From Spirochaeta cellobiosiphila DSM 17781 (GTDB taxonomy: Bacteria > Spirochaetota > Spirochaetia > DSM-17781): a stretch of DNA of 64,000 bases. Location: positions 1 through 64,000 of the forward strand of contig NZ_AUFW01000017.1 of the NCBI RefSeq assembly GCF_000426705.1. Direction: 5' to 3'. Shown here one piece after another: positions 1-8,482 of this stretch (its first letter is position 1; the number at the start of each line of letters is the position of its first letter). The notes beneath the pieces were generated by a model, which saw only the letters and a program-made list of their open reading frames with translations, ran no database searches and was not told the DNA's origin. The translations under genes and the position numbers were made by a program.

Positions 1-2
1 TA

Positions 3-521
3 ACTGAAGTGGTGAGGGATGAATTATTATCAGGGAACAGAATCATTACGGATTTGTTCCAAGCCAGTGTAAGTATCAAAGGGGGATTTGCTACAGACTC
101 CACTGATTATGATAGCAATGTACATTATGTAAAGCCTAACTTTACGGCCTCGGCTAAGCTTAGAAAGGACATTGTCTCCAAAGCGGGAGTCAGCAAGGTC
201 GACCCTGGTCAGAAGGTTCCCAAGGTGAGCTTGGTCTATGACATCCGCTATGGAACTTATGGTCCCCACTATCCTATTGGGGGCATCATCGAAGTAAAGG
301 GTAAGAACTTCACCTTAGATGAAGAACTGGAAATCCTTTTAGTTAGTGACTTCTCTGGAGAATCTGTCGGAGGGGTACATCTTCTTAAGATCACTCCTTC
401 CAGTATTCTCTGTCAGTTACCTGATACTTTGGAAGCCGGGGAATACACCATGATCGTAGTTGTGGGAACAGGAGACGGAGCGCTCCGTGGTACCTATAAA
501 ACGATGATGAGTATCAGCTAG
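3..521 (+). CDS. C-terminal part of DUF4469-type protein with HU-like domain (partial)
   Basis: The reading frame is open to the left edge of the window, so this is the C-terminal part (about 172 residues) of a longer protein. Seen: a first half with RIITDLFQASVSIKGGF and HYVKPNFTASAKLRKDI, then a second half ending in a beta-rich, IPT/TIG-like stretch (GGIIEVKGKNF, IVVVGTGDGALRGTYKT). This order resembles the HU-like DNA-binding domain followed by DUF4469 known from Bacteroidetes and some other phyla; that is recognition by memory, not by search. The function of the family is unknown. An intrinsic terminator follows directly. A GTG at 9 could be used as a start, but a whole small protein starting there is less likely because it would cut the first domain. 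Confidence 0.5.
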   Translation, partial: TEVVRDELLSGNRIITDLFQASVSIKGGFATDSTDYDSNVHYVKPNFTASAKLRKDIVSKAGVSKVDPGQKVPKVSLVYDIRYGTYGPHYPIGGIIEVKGKNFTLDEELEILLVSDFSGESVGGVHLLKITPSSILCQLPDTLEAGEYTMIVVVGTGDGALRGTYKTMMSIS

Positions 522-541
522 AGCGTAACTTACTAGATCCA

Positions 542-572
542 TCCCGAAGGCTATAGGCTTTCGGGATTTTTT
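542..572 (+). terminator. Intrinsic terminator after the DUF4469-type gene
   Basis: A 9-bp stem (tcccgaagg at 542-550 with ctttcggga at 558-566, one G-T pair) is followed by six T residues (567-572). It sits 20 bases after the stop codon of the upstream gene. Confidence 0.85.
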
Positions 573-589
573 AAGGCTCAAACATCAGA

Positions 590-717
590 TTTTGCCTAGG
601 AGGAAATGGTGATTTTGCTTACTGAGTTTTGACCAAAGCTAGTAAGCAAATGGTCAAAACCTAACAGGCAAAGGAATGAAACTAAGTAAGCAAACGGGCA
701 AAACCTAGTAGGCAAAA
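590..717. repeat. Cluster of short direct and inverted repeats
   Basis: Two direct copies of a roughly 32-base unit lie at 641-672 and 685-717. Each begins agtaagcaaa and continues through a variant of caaaaccta to ggcaaa. Inverted partial copies precede them: ttttgcctagg at 590-600 and ttttgcttactgag plus ttttgacc at 613-634. The cluster sits in the gap between a terminator and the holin gene and codes for nothing evident. It could be a protein-binding array, a recombination site or a remnant of a mobile element; the sequence does not decide. Confidence 0.6.
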
Positions 718-760
718 TCCTTGTTTTGAGCACGAGAAATTGACAATAAGGAGACTCATT

Positions 761-1195
761 ATGAATGTGTTAGACGCGATAGGTGGCTTGTTCCAACCGG
801 CCTGTGACCTAATAGATGATATACATACTTCGGGAGAGGAGAAGCTGACTCTTCAGAATAAGTTGGAATCCATTAAGATGGGTATCCAGTCCCAGATGCT
901 TAGTTATGAGGCTGAAGTCTTAAAGGCTCAGAGGGATGTGCTTGTAGCTGAAGCTCAAGGGCAGAGTTGGATACAGAGGAATTGGCGTCCCTGTTTGATG
1001 ATGGTGATCATTGCCATTATAGGGAATAACTATGTGTTACTTCCTTATCTGAGTCTGGTATTAGGGAAGGCTCCGAAAATGGAAATGCCACCGGAATTGT
1101 TTAACCTTCTATCCATTGGGGTTGGCGGTTATGTTGTGGGACGTAGTGGTGAGAAGATTGCTTTGAATTTGAAGGGGGTTAGGGATAGGAAGTAA
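761..1195 (+). CDS. 3TM holin family protein (phage/GTA-type)
   Basis: A protein of 144 residues. Seen: an N-terminal amphipathic/coiled region (about 20-70) containing VLKAQRDVLVAEAQGQSWIQ, then RNWRPCLMMVIIAIIGNNY starting a membrane segment, a second hydrophobic stretch (LLPYLSLVLG) and a third (LLSIGVGGYVVGRSGEKI). The WIQRNWRP and GGYVVGRSGEK signatures match the holin family of gene transfer agents and prophages (Phage_holin_3-type), which permeabilises the inner membrane for release of lysin or particles. The start at 761 is chosen because AAGGAG lies at 748-753; an upstream in-frame codon at 740 lacks a ribosome site. No endolysin or phage structural gene is visible next to it, so it may be a prophage remnant or a domesticated holin. 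Confidence 0.75.
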   Translation: MNVLDAIGGLFQPACDLIDDIHTSGEEKLTLQNKLESIKMGIQSQMLSYEAEVLKAQRDVLVAEAQGQSWIQRNWRPCLMMVIIAIIGNNYVLLPYLSLVLGKAPKMEMPPELFNLLSIGVGGYVVGRSGEKIALNLKGVRDRK

Positions 1196-1227
1196 ATAAC
1201 CGAAAGGAATTATCTAAGAATATTTTG

Positions 1228-1258
1228 TCCCCCTGTCTTTGGATGGGGGGATTTTTTT
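1228..1258 (+). terminator. Intrinsic terminator after the holin gene
   Basis: The stem tccccc (1228-1233) pairs with ggggga (1246-1251) and is followed by seven T residues (1252-1258). It shows that the ATG at 1239, inside the hairpin, is not the start of the next gene. Confidence 0.8.
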
Positions 1259-1337
1259 GTGTAGAAAAAGTACTTTATGTAAGACTCCTAACACCTCTAT
1301 AATTAAGATTATATATTTTAAAATTAGAGAGGAAAAA

Positions 1338-4300
1338 GTGGTTAAGAAAAAAAATACAGAGGAAGAGAAGAAAACAGCAATATATAAATATACAGCCCCT
1401 GCTATAAACGAAGATGAGGATCCGTTGTTCTCTGTTCTTAGCGATGCAATAAATGCAGATAATGTACTCAATATAGGAATAACAGGTCCTTATGGATCGG
1501 GTAAGAGTACTTTTTTACGATCGTACTTTAAAAAGTATGAGAAGAAGGGAGAGGATGAGCCTATTGAAGTTTCAGTTGCTTACTTTGGCACAGAAAATGA
1601 TAGGAGATCTAAGGGAGATATACAGTACAATATTCTACAACAACTCCTCTATAAAGAAAAAGTGGAGACAAGTGAAGAATCAAAGCAAATATTTAAATTA
1701 GAGTTCAAACAAGCATGGAGTATAAAGCTCTTTCGAATATCAATACCTTTTTTATTCTTATCCTATTTACCTTTTCATGATTATTGGAACTTCTTAACTA
1801 CTTGCTATTCTCTCTACCCTAGCCAATTGTTTGATGTAGTTCTACCTGATTGGCTGATTGATCTTCTTCAAATACCAGGATATTTATTTCTCGCCTATAT
1901 TATCAATGTTCTACTACTACTAGGCAAAAGAAGCTTTAGATTAATCTCAAAAGTAAATACTCCAGTGGGGGAAATAGAAATTAGAAGAACTGAAGAGATA
2001 TCCGTTATAGATCAAAATATGGATCGGATAATAAATTTTTTTAGGGAAAATAAAAAATATAGTTATGTAATTATTGAGGATGTAGATAGGTTGAAGGAAG
2101 AAGGTGGCATAAGCTTAATGCTAAAGCTACGGGAGATGAATCTTTTACTCAATAACTCTAAAGAGATTCAGCGCAAAATAATCTTCCTATATGCTGTAAA
2201 GGATGATTATCTAGATGGTGAGGAGCGAACAAAATTTTTTGATTTTATGATTCCCATAATTCCAATTATCAATCCTACTAGCTCATACGATTTCCTAGTT
2301 AAGGAGTATAGAGAAAAGGTAGATAACGATTTATTTCAAACTTGTAATCAAAACTACCTAGAAGATATTTGTATGTATGTGACGGATGCGAGAACAATTT
2401 TCACAATAATGAATGACTATTTTATCTATTATACTAAATTAAGACGAAATGAAGACCTCAAGGAGGACACCAAGAAAAAATCCCCTGATCTTGATGTTAA
2501 GAAGATATTTGCCATAGTTGTATACAAGAATTTCTTTCCACAGGATTTTGATGATTTGCATAGAAATATGGGTACGTTATATGATGTCTTTCATAGCTTT
2601 AAAGAAGGATACTTAAATAGGAAGATTTCAGATCTTGATGAGAATATCAGAAAAATACAACAAAAGCTGGAGCCACTAGAAAAGGAGCATTTAGAGGATG
2701 TTGAGGACTTAAGACGTATTATTCTATTTAAAATAGCTGATGAATATGGACGTATCTTTAATATTCGAAATTATTTCAGCTCTATTCATGATGAAAGCAA
2801 TTTTAATAACATATTCTCTGACCTATCCAATCTTCATCAAATAAATATGCGGGATTTGAAGAAGGAATATGAAGATCGTAAAAGAATAATAGATTCTAAA
2901 AGTAAAATATTAAAAGCGAAGAAAGAGATTGAAGTTTTAAAGTCCAAAAGAGCTAATCTAAGATCATCAGCATTAAAAGATATTATAAGTAATGATATAG
3001 ATGCTTTACGGAAGAAGTATAAGGATCTAGAAGACTCTATGAAATATAATTTGGATCTAGCGATATACCTAATTAAGAATGGATACATTGATGAAAATTA
3101 CAGGTTCTATATTTCTCATTATCATGAAGGTGCCATCACACAGAGAGATAGAGACTTTTTAATAGCTGTAAAGAGTGGGGAGCCTTTGTCCTCAGACTAT
3201 AATATTGATAACATTAATAATGTCTACCAAAGAATAAATCCATATGAATGGCGACAAAAGTCAATTATTAATAAAAAACTATATGATCACACTTTAGAGC
3301 ATAACAAGGAAAAAAGTGAGTTAATATTAGAGCAAATTGTAAATCATAAATGCGATGAGCTATTTTCATTTTTTTTAACAACTAAAGATATACGAGAAAA
3401 ATCTTTTACATGGTTATTATTGAATTATTCTCAATTTTCGCATGATTTAATAGAATATTATGAACATACTCAAGAGGAAGTAATCTATGATTTAATCATA
3501 TTCTGTTCCGATTTATCTGATGATATAAAGATTTTTGATGAAAATATTGAATCAATAAGAACATGGATAGGACAAAAAGTAGATTTAAATCTATTAGATC
3601 ATTTTAGAAAAACGGATAAGTTAGAGTCTATTAAAGACTTCTTTGAAAGAAATAATATAATATTCAAGTCTGTTAGTGATACTACTAGTAAAAATAATGT
3701 GGAATGGATTTTAGATTGCAAGCTATTTGAACTTAATAGATCAATGATCTGTTTGTTTTTAGCTGTGTTAGAACAGTCTGAAATAAATATAAAGAGAAAT
3801 GATATTATTACTTCCATATTTAGAACTAATGATCAGAGGTTAATAGATTGCTATAAGGAAAATATTGAAATCATTGTTGGGATCTTATTAGAAAAAAATA
3901 ATATTAACGAGGACGAGAAATATTTACATTTTCTTATTGAAGTATTAGATCAGGATAAGGAAAATGAAGAAAGTATAAAAGAAATAATCAATCGACTTCC
4001 AAAATATTACTTTACAGATATTGGTGATATTTCAAGTGAATATTATCTTGATTTAATACGGGTTAATTCTATTAATCCTACAATAGGCAATATACATAAA
4101 CTAATTTTATCAGGAGATATCGAAAATAAAGTAATAGATCAATTAAAGAATGTTGAAGCGTCAAGCATATTCTGTAAAAGTATACAGTCAGAAGAAAATG
4201 AGTCGCCATATTTGGAAACTATAGAAAAGGTATTTATTGAAGTAATTACGAATGAAGACTTCAGTTTTGAAATATTTAAATCAGAGATTATTGCTTTTGG

Positions 4301-4928
4301 TAGAGAATTTGATATCGAATGGAGTTCTGTAAATAGTAATAAATTTAGTTTTCTCTTGGAAAATGATTTGATTTCTCTCTCGCAAGAGAACTATAAAGAA
4401 CTTGCTGATCATGATGATAAAACTCTAGTCATATTATACTTAAATAAGTACATAAAAAATATAGACAAGATAGATATTGATAGTGATGTTGTCAGATTGT
4501 ATATAAACGACGATAAGATCGATACAACATATAAAGTTACGATGTTTGAAAATACCATTGAGACTCTAATTGACGAGAATGATTTTGACTATGTGCTGGA
4601 TACTATCTTGAAGCTTAGATATGATGGTATTATATATAGTTTTAATAGATTATGGGAAGGAATTTCGGATCGAGATAAACGTATAGAGTTGCTAATAATT
4701 CAGGAAGATAATATAAATCCTAGTGATTTTTTGGAGTGTTTTCATAATCTCGGATCAGAATATGAGAAGATAGGTTTGAGAGACCACAGACGTCCAACTA
4801 TAACTTTCTCAGAGTCAAATAGAAGACTTCTAGACATTTTGATGGCCAAAGGTTTAATAAAGAAATATGACGAAGAGGTTAAAAAAGACGTTAGAGAACT
4901 AAGAGTTTTAAATCCTGAAAAGGGTTAA
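1338..4928 (+). CDS. YobI-like membrane P-loop NTPase, candidate defence/conflict protein
   Basis: A protein of about 1196 residues. The GTG start at 1338 is chosen because AGAGAGG lies 5-6 bases upstream and the longer frame would begin inside a terminator hairpin. Seen: Walker A GPYGSGKST at about residues 50-58, two hydrophobic segments at about 133-195 inside the NTPase domain, a Walker-B-like IIEDVDRL near 245, and FLYAVKDDYLDGEERTKFFDF soon after. This layout fits the YobI/KAP class of P-loop NTPases, which carry a membrane insertion; B. subtilis YobI is of similar length. The rest (about 400-1196) is charged, helix-rich, with coiled-coil stretches near 430-580, and has no recognised domain. 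The gene is visibly richer in A and T than its neighbours, which suggests acquisition. Relatives are often suspected of roles in phage defence, but the function here is inference. Confidence 0.75.
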   Translation: MVKKKNTEEEKKTAIYKYTAPAINEDEDPLFSVLSDAINADNVLNIGITGPYGSGKSTFLRSYFKKYEKKGEDEPIEVSVAYFGTENDRRSKGDIQYNILQQLLYKEKVETSEESKQIFKLEFKQAWSIKLFRISIPFLFLSYLPFHDYWNFLTTCYSLYPSQLFDVVLPDWLIDLLQIPGYLFLAYIINVLLLLGKRSFRLISKVNTPVGEIEIRRTEEISVIDQNMDRIINFFRENKKYSYVIIEDVDRLKEEGGISLMLKLREMNLLLNNSKEIQRKIIFLYAVKDDYLDGEERTKFFDFMIPIIPIINPTSSYDFLVKEYREKVDNDLFQTCNQNYLEDICMYVTDARTIFTIMNDYFIYYTKLRRNEDLKEDTKKKSPDLDVKKIFAIVVYKNFFPQDFDDLHRNMGTLYDVFHSFKEGYLNRKISDLDENIRKIQQKLEPLEKEHLEDVEDLRRIILFKIADEYGRIFNIRNYFSSIHDESNFNNIFSDLSNLHQINMRDLKKEYEDRKRIIDSKSKILKAKKEIEVLKSKRANLRSSALKDIISNDIDALRKKYKDLEDSMKYNLDLAIYLIKNGYIDENYRFYISHYHEGAITQRDRDFLIAVKSGEPLSSDYNIDNINNVYQRINPYEWRQKSIINKKLYDHTLEHNKEKSELILEQIVNHKCDELFSFFLTTKDIREKSFTWLLLNYSQFSHDLIEYYEHTQEEVIYDLIIFCSDLSDDIKIFDENIESIRTWIGQKVDLNLLDHFRKTDKLESIKDFFERNNIIFKSVSDTTSKNNVEWILDCKLFELNRSMICLFLAVLEQSEINIKRNDIITSIFRTNDQRLIDCYKENIEIIVGILLEKNNINEDEKYLHFLIEVLDQDKENEESIKEIINRLPKYYFTDIGDISSEYYLDLIRVNSINPTIGNIHKLILSGDIENKVIDQLKNVEASSIFCKSIQSEENESPYLETIEKVFIEVITNEDFSFEIFKSEIIAFGREFDIEWSSVNSNKFSFLLENDLISLSQENYKELADHDDKTLVILYLNKYIKNIDKIDIDSDVVRLYINDDKIDTTYKVTMFENTIETLIDENDFDYVLDTILKLRYDGIIYSFNRLWEGISDRDKRIELLIIQEDNINPSDFLECFHNLGSEYEKIGLRDHRRPTITFSESNRRLLDILMAKGLIKKYDEEVKKDVRELRVLNPEKG

Positions 4929-4952
4929 GATAATAAGAGAGCGAAAACAGAG

Positions 4953-5177
4953 ATGAAAGAAAATAGTTTTAAAATGAATGATGTGGTGTATGGTAATGCA
5001 ACATTGAATAATTTTATGTTATCAAGTTTTTTTAGGGAATTAAGTAGTGAAGCGAGAAACAAACTAAAACGAGCCTGTTCATCTTTATCTCAATGCTTTT
5101 CTGAAAAATATACCTCGTCAGGAGTTCTTTCTGTGATGATTACCTGCAGGACAACCCCATTCAAAGACAAACTTTAA
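4953..5177 (+). CDS. Small unrecognised protein (doubtful)
   Basis: A frame of 74 codons begins 24 bases after the NTPase gene on the same strand. No domain or membrane segment was recognised, and the ribosome site is weak (agag nine bases upstream). It could be a small partner of the NTPase, the front of a broken gene, or chance. Confidence 0.25.
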   Translation: MKENSFKMNDVVYGNATLNNFMLSSFFRELSSEARNKLKRACSSLSQCFSEKYTSSGVLSVMITCRTTPFKDKL

Positions 5178-5230
5178 ACGGAATCCATCCAAAAATTGAG
5201 AGTAGTAATTATCACTTTTCTGCTTCAATA

Positions 5231-5761
5231 TTAAAATATACTGGTTACTCGGTGTTTGCAATAGAGTACTTCCCTAACATTTTCACCCATTACTTCTTTA
5301 TCAAAATATCTCACAAATTTCATTCCATTTTTTTCAGCAACCCGTAGTGAAGGTTTATTATCATATTTTGTATATGTATATACTACAGGATAATCAAAGA
5401 TCTTAAATGCATATTCCATACAAGCTATTGCTGCTTCTGTGGCGAATCCTTTATTACAATATTCCTTTTTGATATGATATCCGAGTTCAGGTAATGGTTC
5501 ACCTTCTATGTCTTGTATGGTTATTCCGCAATCTCCAAGAAAAATATTTCCTTCCTTTAAAATAACAGCCCAGAGTCCGTGCCTGTATTTTTTGTAATTA
5601 TCTATATTCCATTTTATCCAATCCTCAACTTTTTTATCATTGAATGTTGTAGGATAAAATTTCATTGACTCTGGATCAGTTAGTATTTTAGATAACTCTT
5701 CTTTATCACTTTTAATTAATTCTCTAAGATAAAGTCTTTTCGTTTCGATTATTCTTTTCAC
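5231..5761 (-). CDS. GNAT acetyltransferase, RimJ/RimL type
   Basis: A 176-residue N-acetyltransferase that would move an acetyl group from acetyl-CoA to an amine; the acceptor is unknown. Seen: the N-terminal ETKRLYLRELIKSD typical of the RimJ/RimL branch, the acetyl-CoA loop region ELGYHIKKEYCNKGFATEA near residue 95-115, and the C-terminal NKPSLRVAEKNGMKFV. The GTG at 5761 is preferred over the TTG at 5776 because GGAG (5768-5771, minus strand) is 6 bases before it. It ends a minus-strand run that starts with an HNH nuclease gene at 8153, and a second GNAT gene lies just upstream. A part in resistance or small-molecule modification is possible but not shown. Confidence 0.8.
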   Translation of the reverse strand: MKRIIETKRLYLRELIKSDKEELSKILTDPESMKFYPTTFNDKKVEDWIKWNIDNYKKYRHGLWAVILKEGNIFLGDCGITIQDIEGEPLPELGYHIKKEYCNKGFATEAAIACMEYAFKIFDYPVVYTYTKYDNKPSLRVAEKNGMKFVRYFDKEVMGENVREVLYCKHRVTSIF

Positions 5762-5866
5762 AAGGATCTCCGACAAAATTACAATTGATATTAAAATTGA
5801 TTACAAATTATCGTTAACTCTTTAAATTCTTCACTAGATAAATTATGCAGACTATAACTCCGTCTA

Positions 5867-6433
5867 CTATAATTTTATCCAATGCTCTTTAAGTAGCCCA
5901 AAATGAACGACATCCCTATATTCACCTTTTATTTTTACTTCTTTCAATGCCACACCTTCTTTTTTCATTCCAACCTTTTTCATAACTTTTCCAGATTTTT
6001 CGTTTCCAACATAATGTATAGCTTCTACTCTATTTAATTCTAGATCAGTAAATGAAGCATCGATAATTCTGGCCAAGGCTTCGGTCATATATCCTTTATT
6101 CCAATAATTTTGATTTAAAACATATCCAAATGAGCCCTTATCATTTGGAGCATCAATTCTTAATTCTATACATCCTATGCATTTCTTCTGTAATTTTAAT
6201 TCAATCGCAAACATTCCTGGTTTATGAAGAAACAAATCGGGAAACCTTTTTTTTGTGTATTCAATATCAGAATGAGGAGGCCATGTTAAATATGTAACGA
6301 CTTCTTCATGGGAAGCATATTCAAAAACATCTTTAATATCAGATAATTCAAACCACCGAAGTGTTAATCGTTGAGTATCTAGTGATTTTATCTTCGAGAG
6401 TTTTTGATCATATATGGTTTTATTTTCACTCAT
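5867..6433 (-). CDS. GNAT acetyltransferase, RimJ/RimL type
   Basis: A 188-residue GNAT protein, different in sequence from the neighbour at 5231. Seen: SLDTQRLTLRWFELSDIKDV near residue 18, IELRIDAPNDKGSFGYVLNQNYWNKGYMTEAL around the acetyl-CoA site (about 105-135), and the C-terminal VGNEKSGKVMKKVGMKKEG that is common in this branch. The acceptor is unknown. It sits about 90 bases downstream of an unknown gene in a minus-strand run of single-domain genes. No clear Shine-Dalgarno sequence precedes the ATG. Confidence 0.8.
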   Translation of the reverse strand: MSENKTIYDQKLSKIKSLDTQRLTLRWFELSDIKDVFEYASHEEVVTYLTWPPHSDIEYTKKRFPDLFLHKPGMFAIELKLQKKCIGCIELRIDAPNDKGSFGYVLNQNYWNKGYMTEALARIIDASFTDLELNRVEAIHYVGNEKSGKVMKKVGMKKEGVALKEVKIKGEYRDVVHFGLLKEHWIKL

Positions 6434-6525
6434 ATATAATTACTTATGTACAACATGTTATGATAGTAGTTTAAACAAATTATCTTAAGTGCTGAACCCT
6501 CTAGCATGGAATCCTCAAACACTTT

Positions 6526-7014
6526 TTATCTGATCTTACGTTGTTCATTTTCAATGCGATGGAATACGAGCTGATAATCAATTAATTCATTTGTTTCGAT
6601 ATTATCATTAAAGGAAATATCAAACAAATAGTTTGGAAAATCTGCTTTTAATTTCGTTTTGTAAATTTCCAACAGCTTCTTTCCTAAATATAAGACTTGA
6701 TTCTTACTGCTTTCATTTTGTTGTTCCCAGACAAATAAATCCAATATATGAAAGTGGTTAAGAACGCTTTCAATTTGTGAATAATATTCAATAGATTCTA
6801 TTTTTTTCCAAGTTTCAAAACTATCTACTGAAAAACGTGATTCTATAAATACACAACCCTCATGTTCTATAAAATTAGGCCAGAACATAAACGAATATCC
6901 TATTGCTAACTGGATATTTCCTTCACATCTTGTCCAATCAGAAATATCAAAGTCATCACCATTTTCTTTTTTCCAGCTTTTTAACTCTGGGATTAATTTT
7001 TCTTCATCAATCAT
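6526..7014 (-). CDS. Protein of unknown function beside the HNH nuclease
   Basis: A 162-residue soluble protein that I do not recognise. It is acidic and aromatic-rich, with a central stretch AIGYSFMFWPNFIEHEGCVF and VLNHFHILDLFVWE, no signal peptide and no membrane segment. It starts 30 bases after the HNH gene ends, on the same strand, so the two are probably co-transcribed. That placement allows a role as a partner or antidote of the nuclease, but nothing in the sequence itself shows this. Confidence 0.6.
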   Translation of the reverse strand: MIDEEKLIPELKSWKKENGDDFDISDWTRCEGNIQLAIGYSFMFWPNFIEHEGCVFIESRFSVDSFETWKKIESIEYYSQIESVLNHFHILDLFVWEQQNESSKNQVLYLGKKLLEIYKTKLKADFPNYLFDISFNDNIETNELIDYQLVFHRIENEQRKIR

Positions 7015-7043
7015 TTAGCTTAGCCTTTATTAGATTATTGGTT

Positions 7044-8153
7044 TTATTTTTTGAATATATTTTCATAGTGATACTTGAGACTTGAAAGATCTAGATCTTT
7101 ACGTGAATAATTTAAGTTTTTGTTATGAAATATATTTCTTTTATCAGTATGTTCTATCAACATAGTTTTAGGATTTATAGCAATTGATCCATAGTCAAAT
7201 TCTGTATGATGATTTGGACATAAAATTATTAAATTACCGAGAACATCAGGTCCATTATAATTGCCTCCAAGAGGTATCAAGTGATGTGCTTCAGCATAAA
7301 AATCATAAGTAGGTAATACTATTTGCATACCACATATTTGACATTTCCAATTGTAAGTTTCTTTTACTTTACGTGATAATTTTGTATCTCTTATAATTCT
7401 AGAAACATTAACATCTTTGCGAGAAGGAGCACTATAGTCTGCATACGATGGTTCATTTACTGTAGGGACATGAATAATATTTTCAGAAAATGAAGGTGAA
7501 AAACTAATAGACTTAGAAACCTCATTAAATATAGCGTAGATTTCATTATTACATGGTGCTAGATAACGTTGCTGAATTCTTAACTCTTTTTCTTCCCCAT
7601 AAAGAGTATAGAACTGACTTTTATCTTTTTTATACTCTTCTACTAATCTTTCAGTATATGAATTAAATATATTATTCACATAAGCTGATTCAGATAAAGG
7701 GTTATATTGATATAAATCAATTCTTTGATACGGTGCCATGTCAGCCCAGTCTGTTGGGTTTGGCGGTGAAGATTTAAGAGATTTTACTTTTGACTCAACT
7801 TTTGAAATTCCCACCCATTTATAGTCCGGATCTTTTAATAAATGTATAACAAAATCATTTTGTTTAACATCTCCTAGAATTTGCCATCGATTACGGCCAC
7901 CTTTATCCTGTACAGGGCTCCATAAGCAAGTGCCAAAATCCCATCCAGGACCACCATGAATAGGGTTTGTTATTTCAATAAATACGGATTGATTATATTC
8001 TAATTCTGGTAACATATAAACCTTATTAAAAATTACACCTAACGTTTCTGGAATAGGTGGAGTACTGAAATGTCTATTTTCTATTATAGACCATAAGCAC
8101 CATTGGGCAAACCAATATTGAGCTATGGATGTCGAAGTATACCTCTTTTTCAA
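7044..8153 (-). CDS. HNH endonuclease with N-terminal EVE/PUA-like region (candidate type IV restriction enzyme)
   Basis: A 369-residue protein. Seen at the C-terminus: an HNH nuclease with zinc-type CQIC near residue 270, EAHHLIPLGG near 290 and LCPNHHTEFDYG near 314. The N-terminal half has GRNRWQILGDVKQNDFVIHLL followed by WVGISKVESKV, a pattern like EVE/PUA-type domains that read modified bases. Known EVE-HNH fusions restrict DNA with modified cytosine, so this is a candidate modification-dependent restriction enzyme; the EVE call is tentative. The start is a TTG at 8153: AAGG lies 7 bases upstream and a stop codon sits just above, with no ATG nearby. It is the first gene of a minus-strand group with an unknown protein and two acetyltransferases. 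Confidence 0.75.
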   Translation of the reverse strand: MKKRYTSTSIAQYWFAQWCLWSIIENRHFSTPPIPETLGVIFNKVYMLPELEYNQSVFIEITNPIHGGPGWDFGTCLWSPVQDKGGRNRWQILGDVKQNDFVIHLLKDPDYKWVGISKVESKVKSLKSSPPNPTDWADMAPYQRIDLYQYNPLSESAYVNNIFNSYTERLVEEYKKDKSQFYTLYGEEKELRIQQRYLAPCNNEIYAIFNEVSKSISFSPSFSENIIHVPTVNEPSYADYSAPSRKDVNVSRIIRDTKLSRKVKETYNWKCQICGMQIVLPTYDFYAEAHHLIPLGGNYNGPDVLGNLIILCPNHHTEFDYGSIAINPKTMLIEHTDKRNIFHNKNLNYSRKDLDLSSLKYHYENIFKK

Positions 8154-8241
8154 ACACCAACCTTAGCAAAATAAATAGAATGAGAGGCTTTTATTAAGTA
8201 TACAATTTTTCAGCTAATTTAATTGATACTTATTTATCACT

Positions 8242-8376
8242 TTAACAAAACAAGACAGGGACAAAGCCTTTCTTTGTACACTCCTCAATGTAGGCACAGG
8301 CTGTAACATACGCTAGTCCCATTTTTCGAAAATTGGGAAATCTTTTAATCCCAGTTCTTTGTAAACGCCTACCTGA
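8242..8376 (-). pseudogene. Fragment of a GNAT-type acetyltransferase
   Basis: On the minus strand one frame reads FRKMGLAYVTACAYIEEC then TKKGFVPVLFC before a stop at 8242. The pattern (FRxxGLA, then A-x-IE-x-C, then a KGF-P step) resembles the acetyl-CoA-binding end of the Bacillus-type GNAT family, whose members continue well past this point. The rest of such a gene is absent, so this is read as a remnant. The length is short and the call rests on pattern memory. Confidence 0.35.
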
Positions 8377-8482
8377 TATCATAATCCAGAAAAGAAATAC
8401 TTTCATTGTTGGAGAGAATTCTTTATGGTAGTGGGCTACGAATAAGAGAAGTATCCACCATTAAAATCAGACATCTAGATCT

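Noticed and set aside
30-269. Minus-strand reading frame opposite the DUF4469-type gene
   Set aside because: It lies wholly within a better-supported gene and shows no domain, so it is a shadow frame.
1239-1337. Longer start for the YobI-like NTPase
   Set aside because: The ATG at 1239 is inside a terminator hairpin; the GTG at 1338 has a good ribosome site and the encoded sequence becomes family-like only after it.
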